Positions 8,761 to 18,420 are shown, counted from the stretch's first letter. The stretch is DNA of 41,097 bases from Rhodothermales bacterium (GCA_022821875.1 JAJECV010000050.1:1-41097), one strand, 5' to 3'. The notes: generated by a model from the letters alone, not told the origin. Program-made: numbers and translations.

Positions 8761-10008
8761 ATGAAACGCCCCCTGCCCGTCATGAGCTGGCTGCTTGTGA
8801 TCTTCATCGCCGTTAGTGGCTGCAGAAGCAATCCACATCTTGAGGGAGCCCGGCTTGACCTCCGCAATAAGGACTACCAGCGTGCACTCAGTAATATCAA
8901 CAAGGCCCTGGAGTCCGAACCAAAAAACCCGGAAGTTCTTCTGCTCAAAGGAGATATCCTCATGTCTATGCTCCCACAGGTTTCGGACGGCGAGGAACGA
9001 ACTGGATATGTGGGAGAGTTAATGGGAGCTTACACTCAGGCCCGGATACTGAACCCGGAACACCATGCACATGTAGCAAGACAGCGCTCAATTCTGTATC
9101 GAAACGAGTTTATGTTAGCGATGGAGACGTTCCGGGATGCAGATCAACTGGGAGGACGTGAGCGTGCTAATCAGTTCACGGAAGCAGCACGTCATTTTCG
9201 AAATGCATCCATGATCATTCCAGATTCGGTGAGTGCGCTGATCAATGAAGCCCATGCGTACTATAACGCCGGCGAGGCGCAAGAAGCCGTGAATGCCTAT
9301 GAATCGGCCATCGCCCTTGGCCATACGGATCGCAACCTGTTCATCCATCTGATACGGACCTACGAGTTGATGGCCACCGAACTTGCCGATCCCGGGACAC
9401 AGCCTGAGTATTACCGCCAAATGATCCGGGTCCTGAAAATAGCACGGCAGCATTATCCCGATGACAGCGAGATTCGCAGGCTGCTGCTGAATGCGTACGC
9501 AGGGTCTGACGCAACCGAGGAGGCACGCTCCTTTTATCAGGATATCTATCTCCTTGAGGAAACTAATCCCACATACCTCTATAATTATGGCACGCTGCTG
9601 CTGCGTCAGGAAGACTATGAAGAGGCAATTCCGCTTCTTTCGCGGGCAATTGAACTGGATTCATCCTATGTGAATGCCCGCTTTAATCTTGGTGCCGCTT
9701 ATGCAAACCTTGGGTTTCAGGTTGATCATCATTTTCAGGCAGTACAAGATTCGTTACAGGGAGATGGAAGAAGGATTGCCCCAAACGAGATGGAGCGGCT
9801 GGAAGCCCGCAAAGAAACTCTGGAACAGTCAAAATCGGAACATTTCGGACAGGCGATTCTCCATCTGGAAGCCGTCAGGCGGCAGCTGGAGCATGATTTA
9901 TCCGATCTCGGCAGTGTTTGCCATGCGCTGTATCTGGCCTATGCACAGACCAACCAGAGATCCCGTGCAGAAGAGGCCAACATCTGTGCCAGACAGTCGG
10001 GATACTAA
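8761..10008 (+). CDS. TPR-repeat lipoprotein
   Basis: A 415-residue protein with a lipoprotein signal: hydrophobic residues 7-18 and lipobox VSGC with Cys21. The mature part is made of tetratricopeptide-like helix pairs, for example DYQRALSNINKALESEPKNPEVLLLKGD, the segment EAVNAYESAIALG and the segment EEAIPLLSRAIELDSSYVNARFNLG. A basic coiled-coil-like stretch (MERLEARKETLEQSK) lies near residue 345. It is probably an envelope scaffold. The gap to dapF is 65 bases and to the following PLP enzyme 22 bases, which suggests co-transcription, but nothing ties it to either pathway. Confidence 0.85.
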   Translation: MKRPLPVMSWLLVIFIAVSGCRSNPHLEGARLDLRNKDYQRALSNINKALESEPKNPEVLLLKGDILMSMLPQVSDGEERTGYVGELMGAYTQARILNPEHHAHVARQRSILYRNEFMLAMETFRDADQLGGRERANQFTEAARHFRNASMIIPDSVSALINEAHAYYNAGEAQEAVNAYESAIALGHTDRNLFIHLIRTYELMATELADPGTQPEYYRQMIRVLKIARQHYPDDSEIRRLLLNAYAGSDATEEARSFYQDIYLLEETNPTYLYNYGTLLLRQEDYEEAIPLLSRAIELDSSYVNARFNLGAAYANLGFQVDHHFQAVQDSLQGDGRRIAPNEMERLEARKETLEQSKSEHFGQAILHLEAVRRQLEHDLSDLGSVCHALYLAYAQTNQRSRAEEANICARQSGY

Positions 10009-10030
10009 TATCTATTAATTTTTTTACCCA

Positions 10031-11176
10031 ATGCGTTTTGCAACGCGGGCCGTGCACGCCGGTCAGAAGCCAGACGAGGCGACCGGCTCCATCATGCCCC
10101 CAATCTATCAAACCTCCACCTACAGACAGCCGCCGGCCGGCTCTGCAACCACATACGAATATGGGCGGGCCGCAAACCCGACCCGGACGATGCTGGAGAA
10201 GAATCTTGCAAGCCTTGAAGATGCAGCCTACGGGATTGCTTTTGCCTCTGGAATGTCAGCAACGGATGCAATCCTGCGAGCACTGCGCCCAGGTGATCAT
10301 ATTGTTGCCTCTGACGATATGTATGGGGGGAATTACCGTTATCTAAAGCTTGTGCTTGCCCCGATGGGGGTACAGGTGACCTTTACCGATCTGACCAGCA
10401 CGGATGCGGTGACGCAGGCATTAAGATCGGCAACCAAGGTCGTCTGGATGGAATCTCCGACAAATCCCTTGATCCAGATAGTGGATATTCAGGCCATCGC
10501 CGAGTGCGCACATTCGGTTGGTGCAGCGGTCGTCGTTGATAATACGTTTGCATCGCCATACCTGCAGCAGCCACTCTCCCTAGGGGCAGACCTGGTCCTT
10601 CATTCCACGACCAAATATCTTGGGGGACATTCAGATCTTGTCGGTGGTTTTGTGTGCACCAATAGCGAAGAGTGGACCGAACATTTACGGTTTCAAGTGA
10701 AATGCGTGGGGGCAATCCCCGGTCCAATGGATTGTTTTCTGGTACTCAGAGGAGCAAAAAGCCTTCATGTGCGCATGGAGCGCCACTGCTCTAATGCGCA
10801 GGCCGTTGCCGCCTATCTTGCGGATCATCCGAAAATCGCACAGGTCAATTATCCAGGGCTAAAATCAGATCCTGGACATGATCTGGCCAAAAAGCAGATG
10901 ACGGATTTTGGGGGGATGCTGGCGGCGGTACTCAGAACTTCTTCCTCCGCGCAGACAAGGGATATTTTGCACTCACTCAATGTCTTCACGTTTGCCGAGA
11001 GCCTTGGCGGGGTGGAAAGTCTGATTGGGCATCCTGCCACAATGTCACATGGTGCACTCACTGCCGAGGAACGCGCCAATCTCGGAATCAGCGACAATCT
11101 AGTCCGCTTATCCATCGGGATTGAAGACGCAGAAGATCTGCTGGAGGATTTAGAGCAGGCACTGAGCAGGATCTAA
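10031..11176 (+). CDS. Cystathionine gamma-synthase / gamma-lyase family PLP enzyme
   Basis: Cys/Met-metabolism PLP enzyme of 381 residues. Visible motifs are YEYGRAANPTR (substrate and cofactor contacts), FASGMSATDAI, the VVDNTFASPYLQQPL block and the PLP lysine K195 in HSTTKYLGGHSDLVGG. The C-terminal VFTFAESLGGVESLIGHP and RLSIGIEDAEDLLEDL complete the fold. The family covers cystathionine gamma-synthase (MetB), gamma-lyase (MccB) and methionine gamma-lyase, and sequence inspection does not separate them safely. The family therefore fits methionine/cysteine interconversion. It follows the TPR lipoprotein by 22 bases and ends at a hairpin. Confidence 0.92.
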   Translation: MRFATRAVHAGQKPDEATGSIMPPIYQTSTYRQPPAGSATTYEYGRAANPTRTMLEKNLASLEDAAYGIAFASGMSATDAILRALRPGDHIVASDDMYGGNYRYLKLVLAPMGVQVTFTDLTSTDAVTQALRSATKVVWMESPTNPLIQIVDIQAIAECAHSVGAAVVVDNTFASPYLQQPLSLGADLVLHSTTKYLGGHSDLVGGFVCTNSEEWTEHLRFQVKCVGAIPGPMDCFLVLRGAKSLHVRMERHCSNAQAVAAYLADHPKIAQVNYPGLKSDPGHDLAKKQMTDFGGMLAAVLRTSSSAQTRDILHSLNVFTFAESLGGVESLIGHPATMSHGALTAEERANLGISDNLVRLSIGIEDAEDLLEDLEQALSRI

Positions 11177-11177
11177 G

Positions 11178-11194
11178 CACCACATCCTGTGGTG
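11178..11194. terminator. Hairpin between convergent genes, possible terminator
   Basis: CACCACA and TGTGGTG form a perfect 7-bp stem with a 3-base loop just after the stop codon of the PLP enzyme. There is no T tract on either strand, so intrinsic termination is uncertain. The position between convergent genes (the PLP enzyme and ppiD) is the main support. Confidence 0.4.
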
Positions 11195-11277
11195 TCGCCT
11201 GCCTGAACCAGAACTTGCCGAAGAACCAATTAAACGCTTTCTCCACCGGATTGATTGGGTGGATGATGTAAAACTTA

Positions 11278-13374
11278 CTACTGCAGAGGCAGTAAATCGG
11301 TCCGTAGATCCTCGATTTTCGCCGACTCACGAAGGGTCGTAATCCAGCCCTGAAGAACAAGGTTCTGCTGGTCTCGGGTGAGATCATTCAGCATGGTTTC
11401 AAGTTCATCGTCCGAGATTTCAGGAGATTCACTGATGGAGTTCGTACGAATAACATAGGCTCCGTTGTCGCCCGCCAAGACCCCGGAATCTTCTCCGGCA
11501 CTTAATCCCAAGGCTGCCCCGATAAACTGGTAATCCCGCCCCAATCCACTGACAACAGGATTATCAAAGGAGATTCCTGAGGCGATCTGGGGACTGATCT
11601 CAAGCGCATCCGCAAGCCCCTCAAATCCGCCGGAATCATAGGCAGACTGCAGTTGATCCACCTGATAATCACGTTTTCTCTCCAGAGCTGCAAGTTCTCT
11701 TACCTGGGTTTCTACCGTCTCAAGCGCCTCGTACCCTGCTGATTCAATGCTGACCACATGCACGAGCAGCGCAACATCATTGAGTTCGATCACAGGGCTG
11801 ATATCCCCCGTGTCCGCGTCACGCAAAAATGCCTCAATCGCAAAACTTTGCCCAAATCCTGGAATGGCGGTCTGATCTTCCTGAATCTGCAAAGATTCAA
11901 TTGCAATACCGCGCCGTTCCGATTCACTGATAAAGTCGCCTTCCTCTTCCGCATAGTAGCGTAAATCTTCCAGAGATTCCTGAAGATTGTTCAGCGTAGC
12001 CACCGATACATCAATCGTATACGCTAGTCGAGATAATTGTACATCCACCGATGCCCGATGCGTGACCTCAATCAGATGGAACCCAAAGGTGGTTTCCACG
12101 GGGCCGACCAGATCTCCAATGTCAGCTCCAAAAGCGGCCTCCTGGAAAGGTGCCACCATCCTCCCCGGCCCAAACCATCCAAGATCCCCGCCATTCGCAC
12201 CACTCCCCTGATCATCACTCATCTCAATGGCTACTGCTCCAAAATCTTCCCCCGCCTGGATTCTGCGCCTGGCCTCCTGTATGGAAGCACGAGCGGCAGC
12301 AGGATCATCATCGGCATTTACGAGGATATGGCGTGCACGGACATGGGTTTCTTCCGCGGGGCGTGCAGCTGCAACCTTGATTAATTGTGCCTGACCATTC
12401 ACAATGATGGGACCGATAATCTCCCCCGTCTGGACTTCGGTGTCCTGCTCAAATAGAATAGCCAATTCATCGGGCGACAATGTAGAGGCACCAACAAAAT
12501 TATCCGACCAGTTTATGTCGCTGGCAGACTGGGCGAGGAATAAGGAATCATTCTCTGTTTCTGCAAATCCCTGGCGCAGCCGCTCAATCTCTTGCAGGAT
12601 CGCCAGTGTGTCTTCCTGGGACGGCAATCTGGACAGGGAGGCAATCTGGACTGAATAGAGCCGTTCTTTTGCATAATCTTCCCGGTTATCTGAGTAATGC
12701 TGAGATACATCACGGTCAGTAACAGTGACAAGAGAATCTGGTACATCTGCGTACCTTAGAAAGAAAAATTCAACATCCGCCCGTTTCTGTTCAAGTTCCC
12801 ACATTGCCTTTGCATCGGCCTCGGATACGCGTACGGAAGCTTCCAGAAGCTGATTCAGCCGCTGCTCCCGGCGGTCAAGCCGGATATACTGCTCCAACTG
12901 GATGAGCGCCGGTGCCTGCGCCGGATCATCAATCACATTCTGCAGGATCGCACGATTGATCCCCCCCTGACCATCCGAAAAATTCTGCCGCACAATCCAA
13001 TGAGGGTTCTCGCCAAGAATGAGTTCCCGAACCTCCGTGTCACTGACCGTTACTCCGATCTCATCCATCATGTGTTCACGCAGTTTATTTTCCACCAGAG
13101 CATTGAACGCCCGTTCGCGCTCGGCCTCCAACTGCTGTGGCGGCACATTCCCGTTATTGCTGCGCCGTACCTGTTCCAGCTGCGCTTCCAGCTGCCGGCT
13201 GTAAATCTCCCGGGTGATGGGGTCCCCGTCCACGACGATCACTTTCCCGAGAGGATCCGCACCAATCGTGTCAAACACTCCAGAGTCCTGGAGAACCCAG
13301 AGACCGCCAAAGGAAATAACGAGAATCCACAGGACGATGCCCGTGTTTTCCCGCATACGATTCATTGTACCCAT
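11278..13374 (-). CDS. ppiD: PpiD-like membrane-anchored peptidyl-prolyl isomerase / chaperone
   Basis: A 698-residue periplasmic folding factor. One transmembrane segment near residues 13-28 (IVLWILVISFGGLWVL) anchors it. A SurA_N-like chaperone region follows (DGDPITREIYSRQLEAQLEQ and onward). The parvulin domain at roughly 340-440 carries VRARHILV, GGDLGWFGPGRMV and VETTFGFHLIEV. A second, degenerate parvulin-like or helical region fills the C-terminus. PpiD works near the Sec translocon on emerging outer-membrane proteins, which suits the many barrels in this window. The start is ATG 13374 or ATG 13365. It lies downstream of rplU-rpmA on the same strand with a 66-base gap. Confidence 0.92.
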   Translation of the reverse strand: MGTMNRMRENTGIVLWILVISFGGLWVLQDSGVFDTIGADPLGKVIVVDGDPITREIYSRQLEAQLEQVRRSNNGNVPPQQLEAERERAFNALVENKLREHMMDEIGVTVSDTEVRELILGENPHWIVRQNFSDGQGGINRAILQNVIDDPAQAPALIQLEQYIRLDRREQRLNQLLEASVRVSEADAKAMWELEQKRADVEFFFLRYADVPDSLVTVTDRDVSQHYSDNREDYAKERLYSVQIASLSRLPSQEDTLAILQEIERLRQGFAETENDSLFLAQSASDINWSDNFVGASTLSPDELAILFEQDTEVQTGEIIGPIIVNGQAQLIKVAAARPAEETHVRARHILVNADDDPAAARASIQEARRRIQAGEDFGAVAIEMSDDQGSGANGGDLGWFGPGRMVAPFQEAAFGADIGDLVGPVETTFGFHLIEVTHRASVDVQLSRLAYTIDVSVATLNNLQESLEDLRYYAEEEGDFISESERRGIAIESLQIQEDQTAIPGFGQSFAIEAFLRDADTGDISPVIELNDVALLVHVVSIESAGYEALETVETQVRELAALERKRDYQVDQLQSAYDSGGFEGLADALEISPQIASGISFDNPVVSGLGRDYQFIGAALGLSAGEDSGVLAGDNGAYVIRTNSISESPEISDDELETMLNDLTRDQQNLVLQGWITTLRESAKIEDLRTDLLPLQ

Positions 13375-13440
13375 GGGGATGATTATGCGTTAGTTCAATA
13401 CCATAGTTGAGGCTGGAGACCGAGGCGGACCTTCAGGAAA

Positions 13441-13704
13441 TCAGGCCGGTGCAATGGGGTCAACATGCACCATCTTGCGGTCTTTGCGCCCACTTGCGAA
13501 CCGGACGATCCCTTCCGCACGGGCAAAGAGTGTGTCATCGCCCCCCCTGCCAACATTGATGCCCGGGTGGATGCGTGTGCCTCGTTGACGCACGATAATG
13601 CCGCCAGCCGAAATATGCTGGCCGGCATAGACCTTCACCCCAAGCATCTTGGGCCTGGAGTCGCGACCGTTCTTGGTGGAACCTAGTCCTTTCTTATGTG
13701 CCAT
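13441..13704 (-). CDS. rpmA: 50S ribosomal protein L27
   Basis: An 87-residue protein beginning [16 protein letters not shown], the classic L27 N-terminus that reaches the peptidyl transferase centre. It continues with [23 protein letters not shown] and [13 protein letters not shown]. There is no Firmicute-type N-terminal extension needing cleavage. It lies 12 bases downstream of rplU, the conserved L21-L27 arrangement. Confidence 0.98.
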   Translation of the reverse strand: MAHKKGLGSTKNGRDSRPKMLGVKVYAGQHISAGGIIVRQRGTRIHPGINVGRGGDDTLFARAEGIVRFASGRKDRKMVHVDPIAPA

Positions 13705-13716
13705 AGTAACTCTTGT

Positions 13717-14037
13717 CTATTCTTCAATGGAGAGCGATGAAATTCGGATTTGGGTATACCGCTGCCGATGGCCTTGCTTAACCTTGTAACGCTTGCGGCG
13801 TTTTTTCTTGAACACGATGATCTTGTCCCCGCGGACATGCTGAACCACCTCGCCGGTCACCTGTGCACCGGCCACATGAGGACGGCCAATCTTTACGTCT
13901 TCCTGGTCCGCAACCAGAAGAACCTCCGGGAAATGAAGGGTGTCTCCCTCCTTGGCCTCCGCCTCATAGGGAATGAAAAGCGTATCTTCTTCGGCAACGC
14001 GGTATTGCTTTCCGCTGATATTGACAACTGCAAACAT
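13717..14037 (-). CDS. rplU: 50S ribosomal protein L21
   Basis: A 106-residue protein starting MFAVVNISGKQYRVAEEDTL, with HVRGDKIIVFKKKRRKRYK and GHRQRYTQIRI near the end, all diagnostic of L21. It is first in the rplU-rpmA operon. The nearest promoter-like sequence (14045-14072) would place the transcript start at or within a few bases of the ATG, so the message may have almost no leader. No Shine-Dalgarno is obvious. Confidence 0.98.
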   Translation of the reverse strand: MFAVVNISGKQYRVAEEDTLFIPYEAEAKEGDTLHFPEVLLVADQEDVKIGRPHVAGAQVTGEVVQHVRGDKIIVFKKKRRKRYKVKQGHRQRYTQIRISSLSIEE

Positions 14038-14044
14038 TGATTCT

Positions 14045-14072
14045 AGTATAAGTGCGCCAATTTGACGCGCAA
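14045..14072 (-). promoter_or_regulatory. Sigma70-like promoter candidate for rplU-rpmA
   Basis: On the minus strand TTGCGC (14072-14067) and TATACT (14050-14045) are 16 bases apart, close to the vegetative consensus. They point towards rplU, whose ATG is at 14037, only 8 bases from the -10 box. The inferred transcript would be leaderless or nearly so. Prediction by eye only. Bacteroidota sigma factors often prefer a different -7 box. Confidence 0.35.
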
Positions 14073-14129
14073 TTTTTTCGGTAGCCCACTGTTATGCGTC
14101 TAATTTAAATAGGTTCCCAATTTATTCGG

Positions 14130-14783
14130 ATGATACTGACTGACCCATCTACTATGGAGCGAGTGCGTGTCGGCAAAGTGCTCTGCATCGGTCGAAACTA
14201 CGCAAAGCACGCCGCAGAAATGAACGCTGCCGTTCCGGCGCAGCCGATCATTTTTCTGAAGCCCTCCACCGCACTTATACGCTCGCATGAGGCCATTCGT
14301 CTCCCCTCCATGACCTCAAACGTCCATCACGAAGTGGAACTGGTCGCCATGATCGGACGGGGCGGACGGGATATCCCCCCACAGCGCAGCCTTCATCATG
14401 TAACGGCCTACGCAATCGGATTAGATATGACGGCACGGGATTTACAGTCGGAAGCGAAGAGGAAGGGCAAACCGTGGAGTATAGCGAAAGGGTTTGATAC
14501 GTTTGCGCCACTTGGAGAACTGGTGCCTGCGGCCGAAATCGGGAATCCCCAGGAACTAACACTGTCGCTCAAAGTGAATGGCACCGTGAAACAGCATGGA
14601 ACTACGCAGAACATGATCTTCCCGGTTGCGCACCTAGTCTCATACTGTTCTAAAATCTTTACGCTGGAACACGGAGACCTGCTTTATACGGGTACGCCAG
14701 AGGGCGTGGGCCCGGTTGTCCAGGGGGATCGGCTGGAGGCGACCTGCAGCCGACTGCCGTCCCTTGAGGTCACGGTCGTTTGA
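14130..14783 (+). CDS. Fumarylacetoacetate hydrolase family protein (acylpyruvase / FAHD1-like)
   Basis: A 217-residue single-domain FAH protein. Visible are [13 protein letters not shown], the metal-binding [48 protein letters not shown] and the C-terminal [14 protein letters not shown]. Relatives such as YcgM and FAHD1 cleave acylpyruvates or decarboxylate oxaloacetate using Mg. It is convergent with ltaE, and the two coding regions overlap by 14 bases at their 3' ends. It is divergent from rplU. Confidence 0.92.
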   Translation: MILTDPSTMERVRVGKVLCIGRNYAKHAAEMNAAVPAQPIIFLKPSTALIRSHEAIRLPSMTSNVHHEVELVAMIGRGGRDIPPQRSLHHVTAYAIGLDMTARDLQSEAKRKGKPWSIAKGFDTFAPLGELVPAAEIGNPQELTLSLKVNGTVKQHGTTQNMIFPVAHLVSYCSKIFTLEHGDLLYTGTPEGVGPVVQGDRLEATCSRLPSLEVTVV

Positions 14784-15795
14784 GTGCCTGCTCAAACGCC
14801 CGAATCGCGGTATCAATGTTTTCTGTACAGAGATCCCGGTGAACCGTGGCCCGCAGTGTATTTGGGCCAACTTCCACCATTAAGACTCCCCGCTCATGTA
14901 AGCGCCTGAGCAAACGATCAGTTGTGAGTTCTATATCTGTCAACTGGATCAGTACGATATTCGTAGGGGGCGCAGGAACATGGATAGAGGGAAGAGTGGC
15001 CAGCCCATCTGCCAGACGCTGAGCATGCGCATGATCCTGTTCAAGGTCAGCGAGATGATGCTCAAGTGCATAGAGCCCGGCGGCCGCCAGGATGCCGACC
15101 TGCCGCATTCCTGCTCCCAATTCTTTTCTACGCCGGTGTGCACGCCGGATTGTTTTTTCGGTACCTGCAAACACGGATCCCACCGGGGCGCCCAATCCTT
15201 TGGAAAGGCATACGGTTACGGTATCAAAGGGGGCCGCATACTTGTGCACCGGGATCCGGGTGGAAACCGAGGCATTCCACAATCTGGCACCGTCAAGATG
15301 GCATGCCAGCCCATGCGCATGCGCACAGTCGGCCAGTTCCTGCAATTCCAGAAACGGATTCAGCAGCCCTCCGGCAATATTGAGTGTATTTTCCAGACAC
15401 AGCAGGGTGGAAGCGGATTCCCAGTAATGGCCGTTTCGCAGTGCACCCAGTAACTGGTCTTTCTGGAACCGTCCTCCCTTTCCCTCAATGACATGCAGCG
15501 TCACTCCGCTTAAACTGCTGGCGGCTCCAGATTCGTAATTAAAGATATGACTCTTTCTCTCCACAATGACTTCGTCGCCGGGCCGGGTATGTACATGAAT
15601 CCCCAACTGGTTTCCCATCATTCCCGACGGGACAAAGAGTGCCGCTTCTTTGCCGAGAAGCTTTGCAACTGTGTCCTGCAGTACCTCTACGGTTGGATCT
15701 TCCCCAAATACGTCATCCCCCACCTCGGCAGCTGCCATGGCACGGCGCATTCCCTCGGACGGGCGTGTCACCGTGTCACTGCGCAGGTCAATCAT
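14770..15795 (-). CDS. ltaE: Low-specificity threonine aldolase
   Basis: PLP enzyme that cleaves L-threonine or allo-threonine to glycine and acetaldehyde. The 341-residue protein begins [20 protein letters not shown], a hallmark of the family. It has [34 protein letters not shown] and the PLP-lysine region [15 protein letters not shown]. Its ATG overlaps the greA stop by four bases (ATGA), so the pair is coupled. Its 3' end overlaps the convergent FAH-family gene. Confidence 0.95.
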   Translation of the reverse strand: MIDLRSDTVTRPSEGMRRAMAAAEVGDDVFGEDPTVEVLQDTVAKLLGKEAALFVPSGMMGNQLGIHVHTRPGDEVIVERKSHIFNYESGAASSLSGVTLHVIEGKGGRFQKDQLLGALRNGHYWESASTLLCLENTLNIAGGLLNPFLELQELADCAHAHGLACHLDGARLWNASVSTRIPVHKYAAPFDTVTVCLSKGLGAPVGSVFAGTEKTIRRAHRRRKELGAGMRQVGILAAAGLYALEHHLADLEQDHAHAQRLADGLATLPSIHVPAPPTNIVLIQLTDIELTTDRLLRRLHERGVLMVEVGPNTLRATVHRDLCTENIDTAIRAFEQALKRP

Positions 15796-16268
15796 TGCCC
15801 ATCCCGGGTAATTTCCAGCACCTTCACATGCAGTTCGCCGGCCGGGACTTCAATGACCGCTTCTTCGTCCACAGCTTTGCCCAGGAGTCCCTTCCCGATG
15901 GGACTGGTAATCGGAATGCGTCCGCTGGCAACATCTGCTTCGGGTGCAGATACGAGAGTAACGGTCTTTTCTTTACCGGTCTTCAGGTTCACATAGCGAA
16001 CGGTAGACAGGATCCGGGCTCTGGAAGCATCGACATCCTCTTCATTCACGAGTCGGGCTTCTGCCAGGGTGTTCTCCATCTGCGCAATATGCGCCTCCAG
16101 TTTGCCCTGTGCCTCCTTGGCCGCATCATATTCGGCATTTTCAGAAAGGTCGCCATGTGCACGGGCTTCGGCGATCTCATTTGAGATACGCTTACGTTCC
16201 ACCGTACGTGCGTGATGGATATCTGCTTTGAGTTTCTTCAGTGCTTTTTCAGTGAGATAAACAGGCAT
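15792..16268 (-). CDS. greA: Transcript cleavage / elongation factor GreA
   Basis: A 158-residue protein with the two GreA parts. The N-terminal coiled coil carries the acidic tip [16 protein letters not shown], whose D and E residues sit in the RNA polymerase secondary channel. The C-terminal domain includes ISITSP-like [15 protein letters not shown]. It rescues backtracked polymerase by stimulating RNA cleavage. It lies between the NlpC-like lipoprotein (26 bases upstream) and ltaE (overlapping). Confidence 0.97.
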   Translation of the reverse strand: MPVYLTEKALKKLKADIHHARTVERKRISNEIAEARAHGDLSENAEYDAAKEAQGKLEAHIAQMENTLAEARLVNEEDVDASRARILSTVRYVNLKTGKEKTVTLVSAPEADVASGRIPITSPIGKGLLGKAVDEEAVIEVPAGELHVKVLEITRDGQ

Positions 16269-16294
16269 TCATACTCAGATTATTATGGTTATGG

Positions 16295-16864
16295 TCACCA
16301 CCCTACACGCCGATTTCCGAGGCTATCTGGAGTCTCTCCGGCCGTAACGGGGGTATGTACCGGGATCTGCTGCCCCAGAAGGCGTTTCCCGGCCCAGTAG
16401 GCACCGCTCCAGTACGGCTCATCAATTCGTCCGACAGTGACTCCGTCTTCCGGCCAAACATGCAGAAATTCCTGTGAGCCAAGGTAAATACCCACATGCC
16501 TCGGCATACTTGTAGGGCGGAAGAATACAATGTCTCCCGGCATGAGGGAACTTCGTTCAACTTCTACACCGAATCCCAGTTGCCGTGCCGTTGAATGCGG
16601 AAGCGAAAGCCCCATTATCTGTTCCGCAGCGGCCACTACGAGTCCAGGGGCATCCACGCCTGTCTGGTCTTTTCCTCCCTCTAGATGCGGGGTTCCCTGC
16701 CAGGATGCTGCAAAGGCGCGTAGTTCAGATGCAATTGCGGCGGAAGGCATGACTGGACTCACCGACGAAACCGCTTGCAGGGAGGGCGAGTCCTGTGTAC
16801 GCAGTTGCCGGCTTTGAGAGCAGCCCGCAAGGCAGACCGTACAGAGAAGAATATATACACGCAT
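16295..16864 (-). CDS. NlpC/P60-like lipoprotein lacking the catalytic cysteine
   Basis: A 189-residue protein with a lipoprotein signal (lipobox LAGC, Cys15). An NlpC/P60 fold follows: WQGTPHLEGGKDQTGVDAPG, LPHSTARQLGFG, SLMPGDIVFFRP and PRHVGIYLGSQEFLH. In active members the first motif reads G-x-D-C-S-G, with Cys as nucleophile. Here it is D-A-P-G: Ala72 replaces Cys and Pro replaces Ser. The second-site His123 (PRHVGIY) is kept. No cysteine lies nearby, so it cannot be a normal cysteine peptidase. It may bind peptidoglycan or regulate a true hydrolase. It is first gene of a likely minus-strand operon with greA and ltaE. Confidence 0.82.
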   Translation of the reverse strand: MRVYILLCTVCLAGCSQSRQLRTQDSPSLQAVSSVSPVMPSAAIASELRAFAASWQGTPHLEGGKDQTGVDAPGLVVAAAEQIMGLSLPHSTARQLGFGVEVERSSLMPGDIVFFRPTSMPRHVGIYLGSQEFLHVWPEDGVTVGRIDEPYWSGAYWAGKRLLGQQIPVHTPVTAGETPDSLGNRRVGW

Positions 16865-16992
16865 CGTAGTATATTACCTTGGTGGTGGGTATGAATCTCT
16901 GAATTTAGTATCCGAAGATTGAACCTACCCATCCGATAGTACACACAGACCGTGAATTCGGTTCATTATTACGTTTTTCCAGGAAGATACAC

Positions 16993-17604
16993 ATGACCGT
17001 TAATACCATTGAAGAACTGCGTACGACCTATCGTCCGCCTGCGCCAAGGGCGGAACTCAAGGTCCTGGATCACCTGGATATCCACTGCAGAAAGTTCATT
17101 GCACTCTCTCCATTCTATGTCATCAGTTCCGCACGCGCCAATGGACGGGCGGATGCTTCGCCACGTGGGGACCCGCCGGGCTCACTGGCGCATATTCCAG
17201 ACAATAAGACATTATTGCTGCCTGATCGACCGGGGAACCGCCAGGTGGACACATTGATGAATCTTGTTGAACGCCCGTATGTAGGCCTGCTCTTCTTCGT
17301 ACCCGGCTTCACGGAGACGTTGCGTGTCAACGGACGGGCAGAGATCTCCATTGATCCAGAGTTGCGTGCGCCGCTTGCGATCAAGGGAAAACTGCCCATC
17401 TCAGTTCTCAAGGTGACGGTTGAAGAGGCATTCCTCCATTGCGCAAAAGCATTGATTCGGGCACGTCTCTGGGATTCAGAAGCCCGGATGGAACGCTCAT
17501 GCTATCCAACCTACGGGCAGGTATTGGCAGATCAGATTGCAGGTTCGAATGCCCGTGAGATTGATGCCGGCGAGGCGGATAGTGCCCGCAACGAACTCTT
17601 TTAG
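16993..17604 (+). CDS. Pyridoxamine 5'-phosphate oxidase-family (PPOX) flavoprotein
   Basis: A 203-residue split-barrel flavin protein. The core has FIALSPFYVISSARANGRAD, ASPRGDPPG, LLLPDRPGNRQVDTLMNL, VGLLFFVPGFTETLRVNG and a C-terminal AFLHCAKALIRARLW. This resembles the FMN-dependent PPOX subgroup that includes mycobacterial MSMEG_1061-like proteins. The substrate is unknown; relatives reduce diverse small molecules or bind FMN/F420. A weak Shine-Dalgarno (AGGAAG) lies six bases before ATG 16993. It is divergent from the NlpC-like gene and 134 bases upstream of the bacilliredoxin. Confidence 0.85.
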   Translation: MTVNTIEELRTTYRPPAPRAELKVLDHLDIHCRKFIALSPFYVISSARANGRADASPRGDPPGSLAHIPDNKTLLLPDRPGNRQVDTLMNLVERPYVGLLFFVPGFTETLRVNGRAEISIDPELRAPLAIKGKLPISVLKVTVEEAFLHCAKALIRARLWDSEARMERSCYPTYGQVLADQIAGSNAREIDAGEADSARNELF

Positions 17605-17738
17605 GGACTTGTACAGATTGGGCCTTGTATAGCGGGAATGGAAAGCGTCAATTCCTGATCATAATTTCACAGGAACAATCTGCTCCTCTGCGTGTATACA
17701 GGAACTCCATACCCTGTATATCGCTTACTGATTCTATC

Positions 17739-18257
17739 ATGCCATACCCCGAACATCTTGTATCTCCGATGCGTCAGGAACTCACCCGATTCGGCGTGGA
17801 TGAGTTGCGAACCGCCGAAGAGGTGACGAGTGCATTTGACATGACCTCCGGCCAGACAATGCTGCTGGTGATAAACTCTGTATGCGGCTGCGCGGCGGCC
17901 ATGGCACGCCCCGCGGTTGGCTTAGCTATGCAGAATAAGACGCAGCCAGACCGGGCAGTGACGGTATTCGCGGGGCAGGACCTCGCGGCGACCACCGCTG
18001 CAAGGGATCTACTGGTCGGTATTCCTCCCTCCTCCCCGTTTATGGCCTTGATCAAGGGTGGGGATGTGATGTACGTTATTGAACGCAGACACATTGAGGG
18101 GCGCAGCGCCGAGGCAATTGCGGTGGACTTAATCCAGGCATTTGATCGGTTCTGCGGAACGGATCAGATCGTAGAAGACGGACCTGAGAGCCCTGATACA
18201 ACGGGGACGGATGCCGGGAGCCCGCTTTCGTCTTCATTCCGTTCCATCATTCGGTAA
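17739..18257 (+). CDS. BrxA/BrxB-family bacilliredoxin
   Basis: A 172-residue thioredoxin-like protein. The start at ATG 17739 fits the family's MPYPEHLVSPMRQELTRFGV opening, although the frame is open upstream to 17625. The redox motif is C49-G50-C51 in VINSVCGCAAAMARP. The later PSSPFMALIKGGDVMYVIERRHIEG is also typical. Bacilliredoxins remove bacillithiol from mixed disulfides, or act as general thiol-disulfide proteins in Bacteroidota. The C-terminal tail of about 28 Ser/Thr/Asp-rich residues extends past the usual family end. It might form a small redox unit with the upstream flavoprotein. Confidence 0.9.
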   Translation: MPYPEHLVSPMRQELTRFGVDELRTAEEVTSAFDMTSGQTMLLVINSVCGCAAAMARPAVGLAMQNKTQPDRAVTVFAGQDLAATTAARDLLVGIPPSSPFMALIKGGDVMYVIERRHIEGRSAEAIAVDLIQAFDRFCGTDQIVEDGPESPDTTGTDAGSPLSSSFRSIIR

Positions 18258-18420
18258 CTGAATTTTGAGTATTGCCTGATTTATCCAGATCAATACAGAC
18301 ACTATCTGATTCCTTTGACATCGGGATGATAGACAACTGGAATGGAGACGGAACCAGTTGTTGTATATCCCGAATGGAGCTTGGAAGCCTCATGGCCTGA
18401 ACGCAAACCTTTGGGAATAT

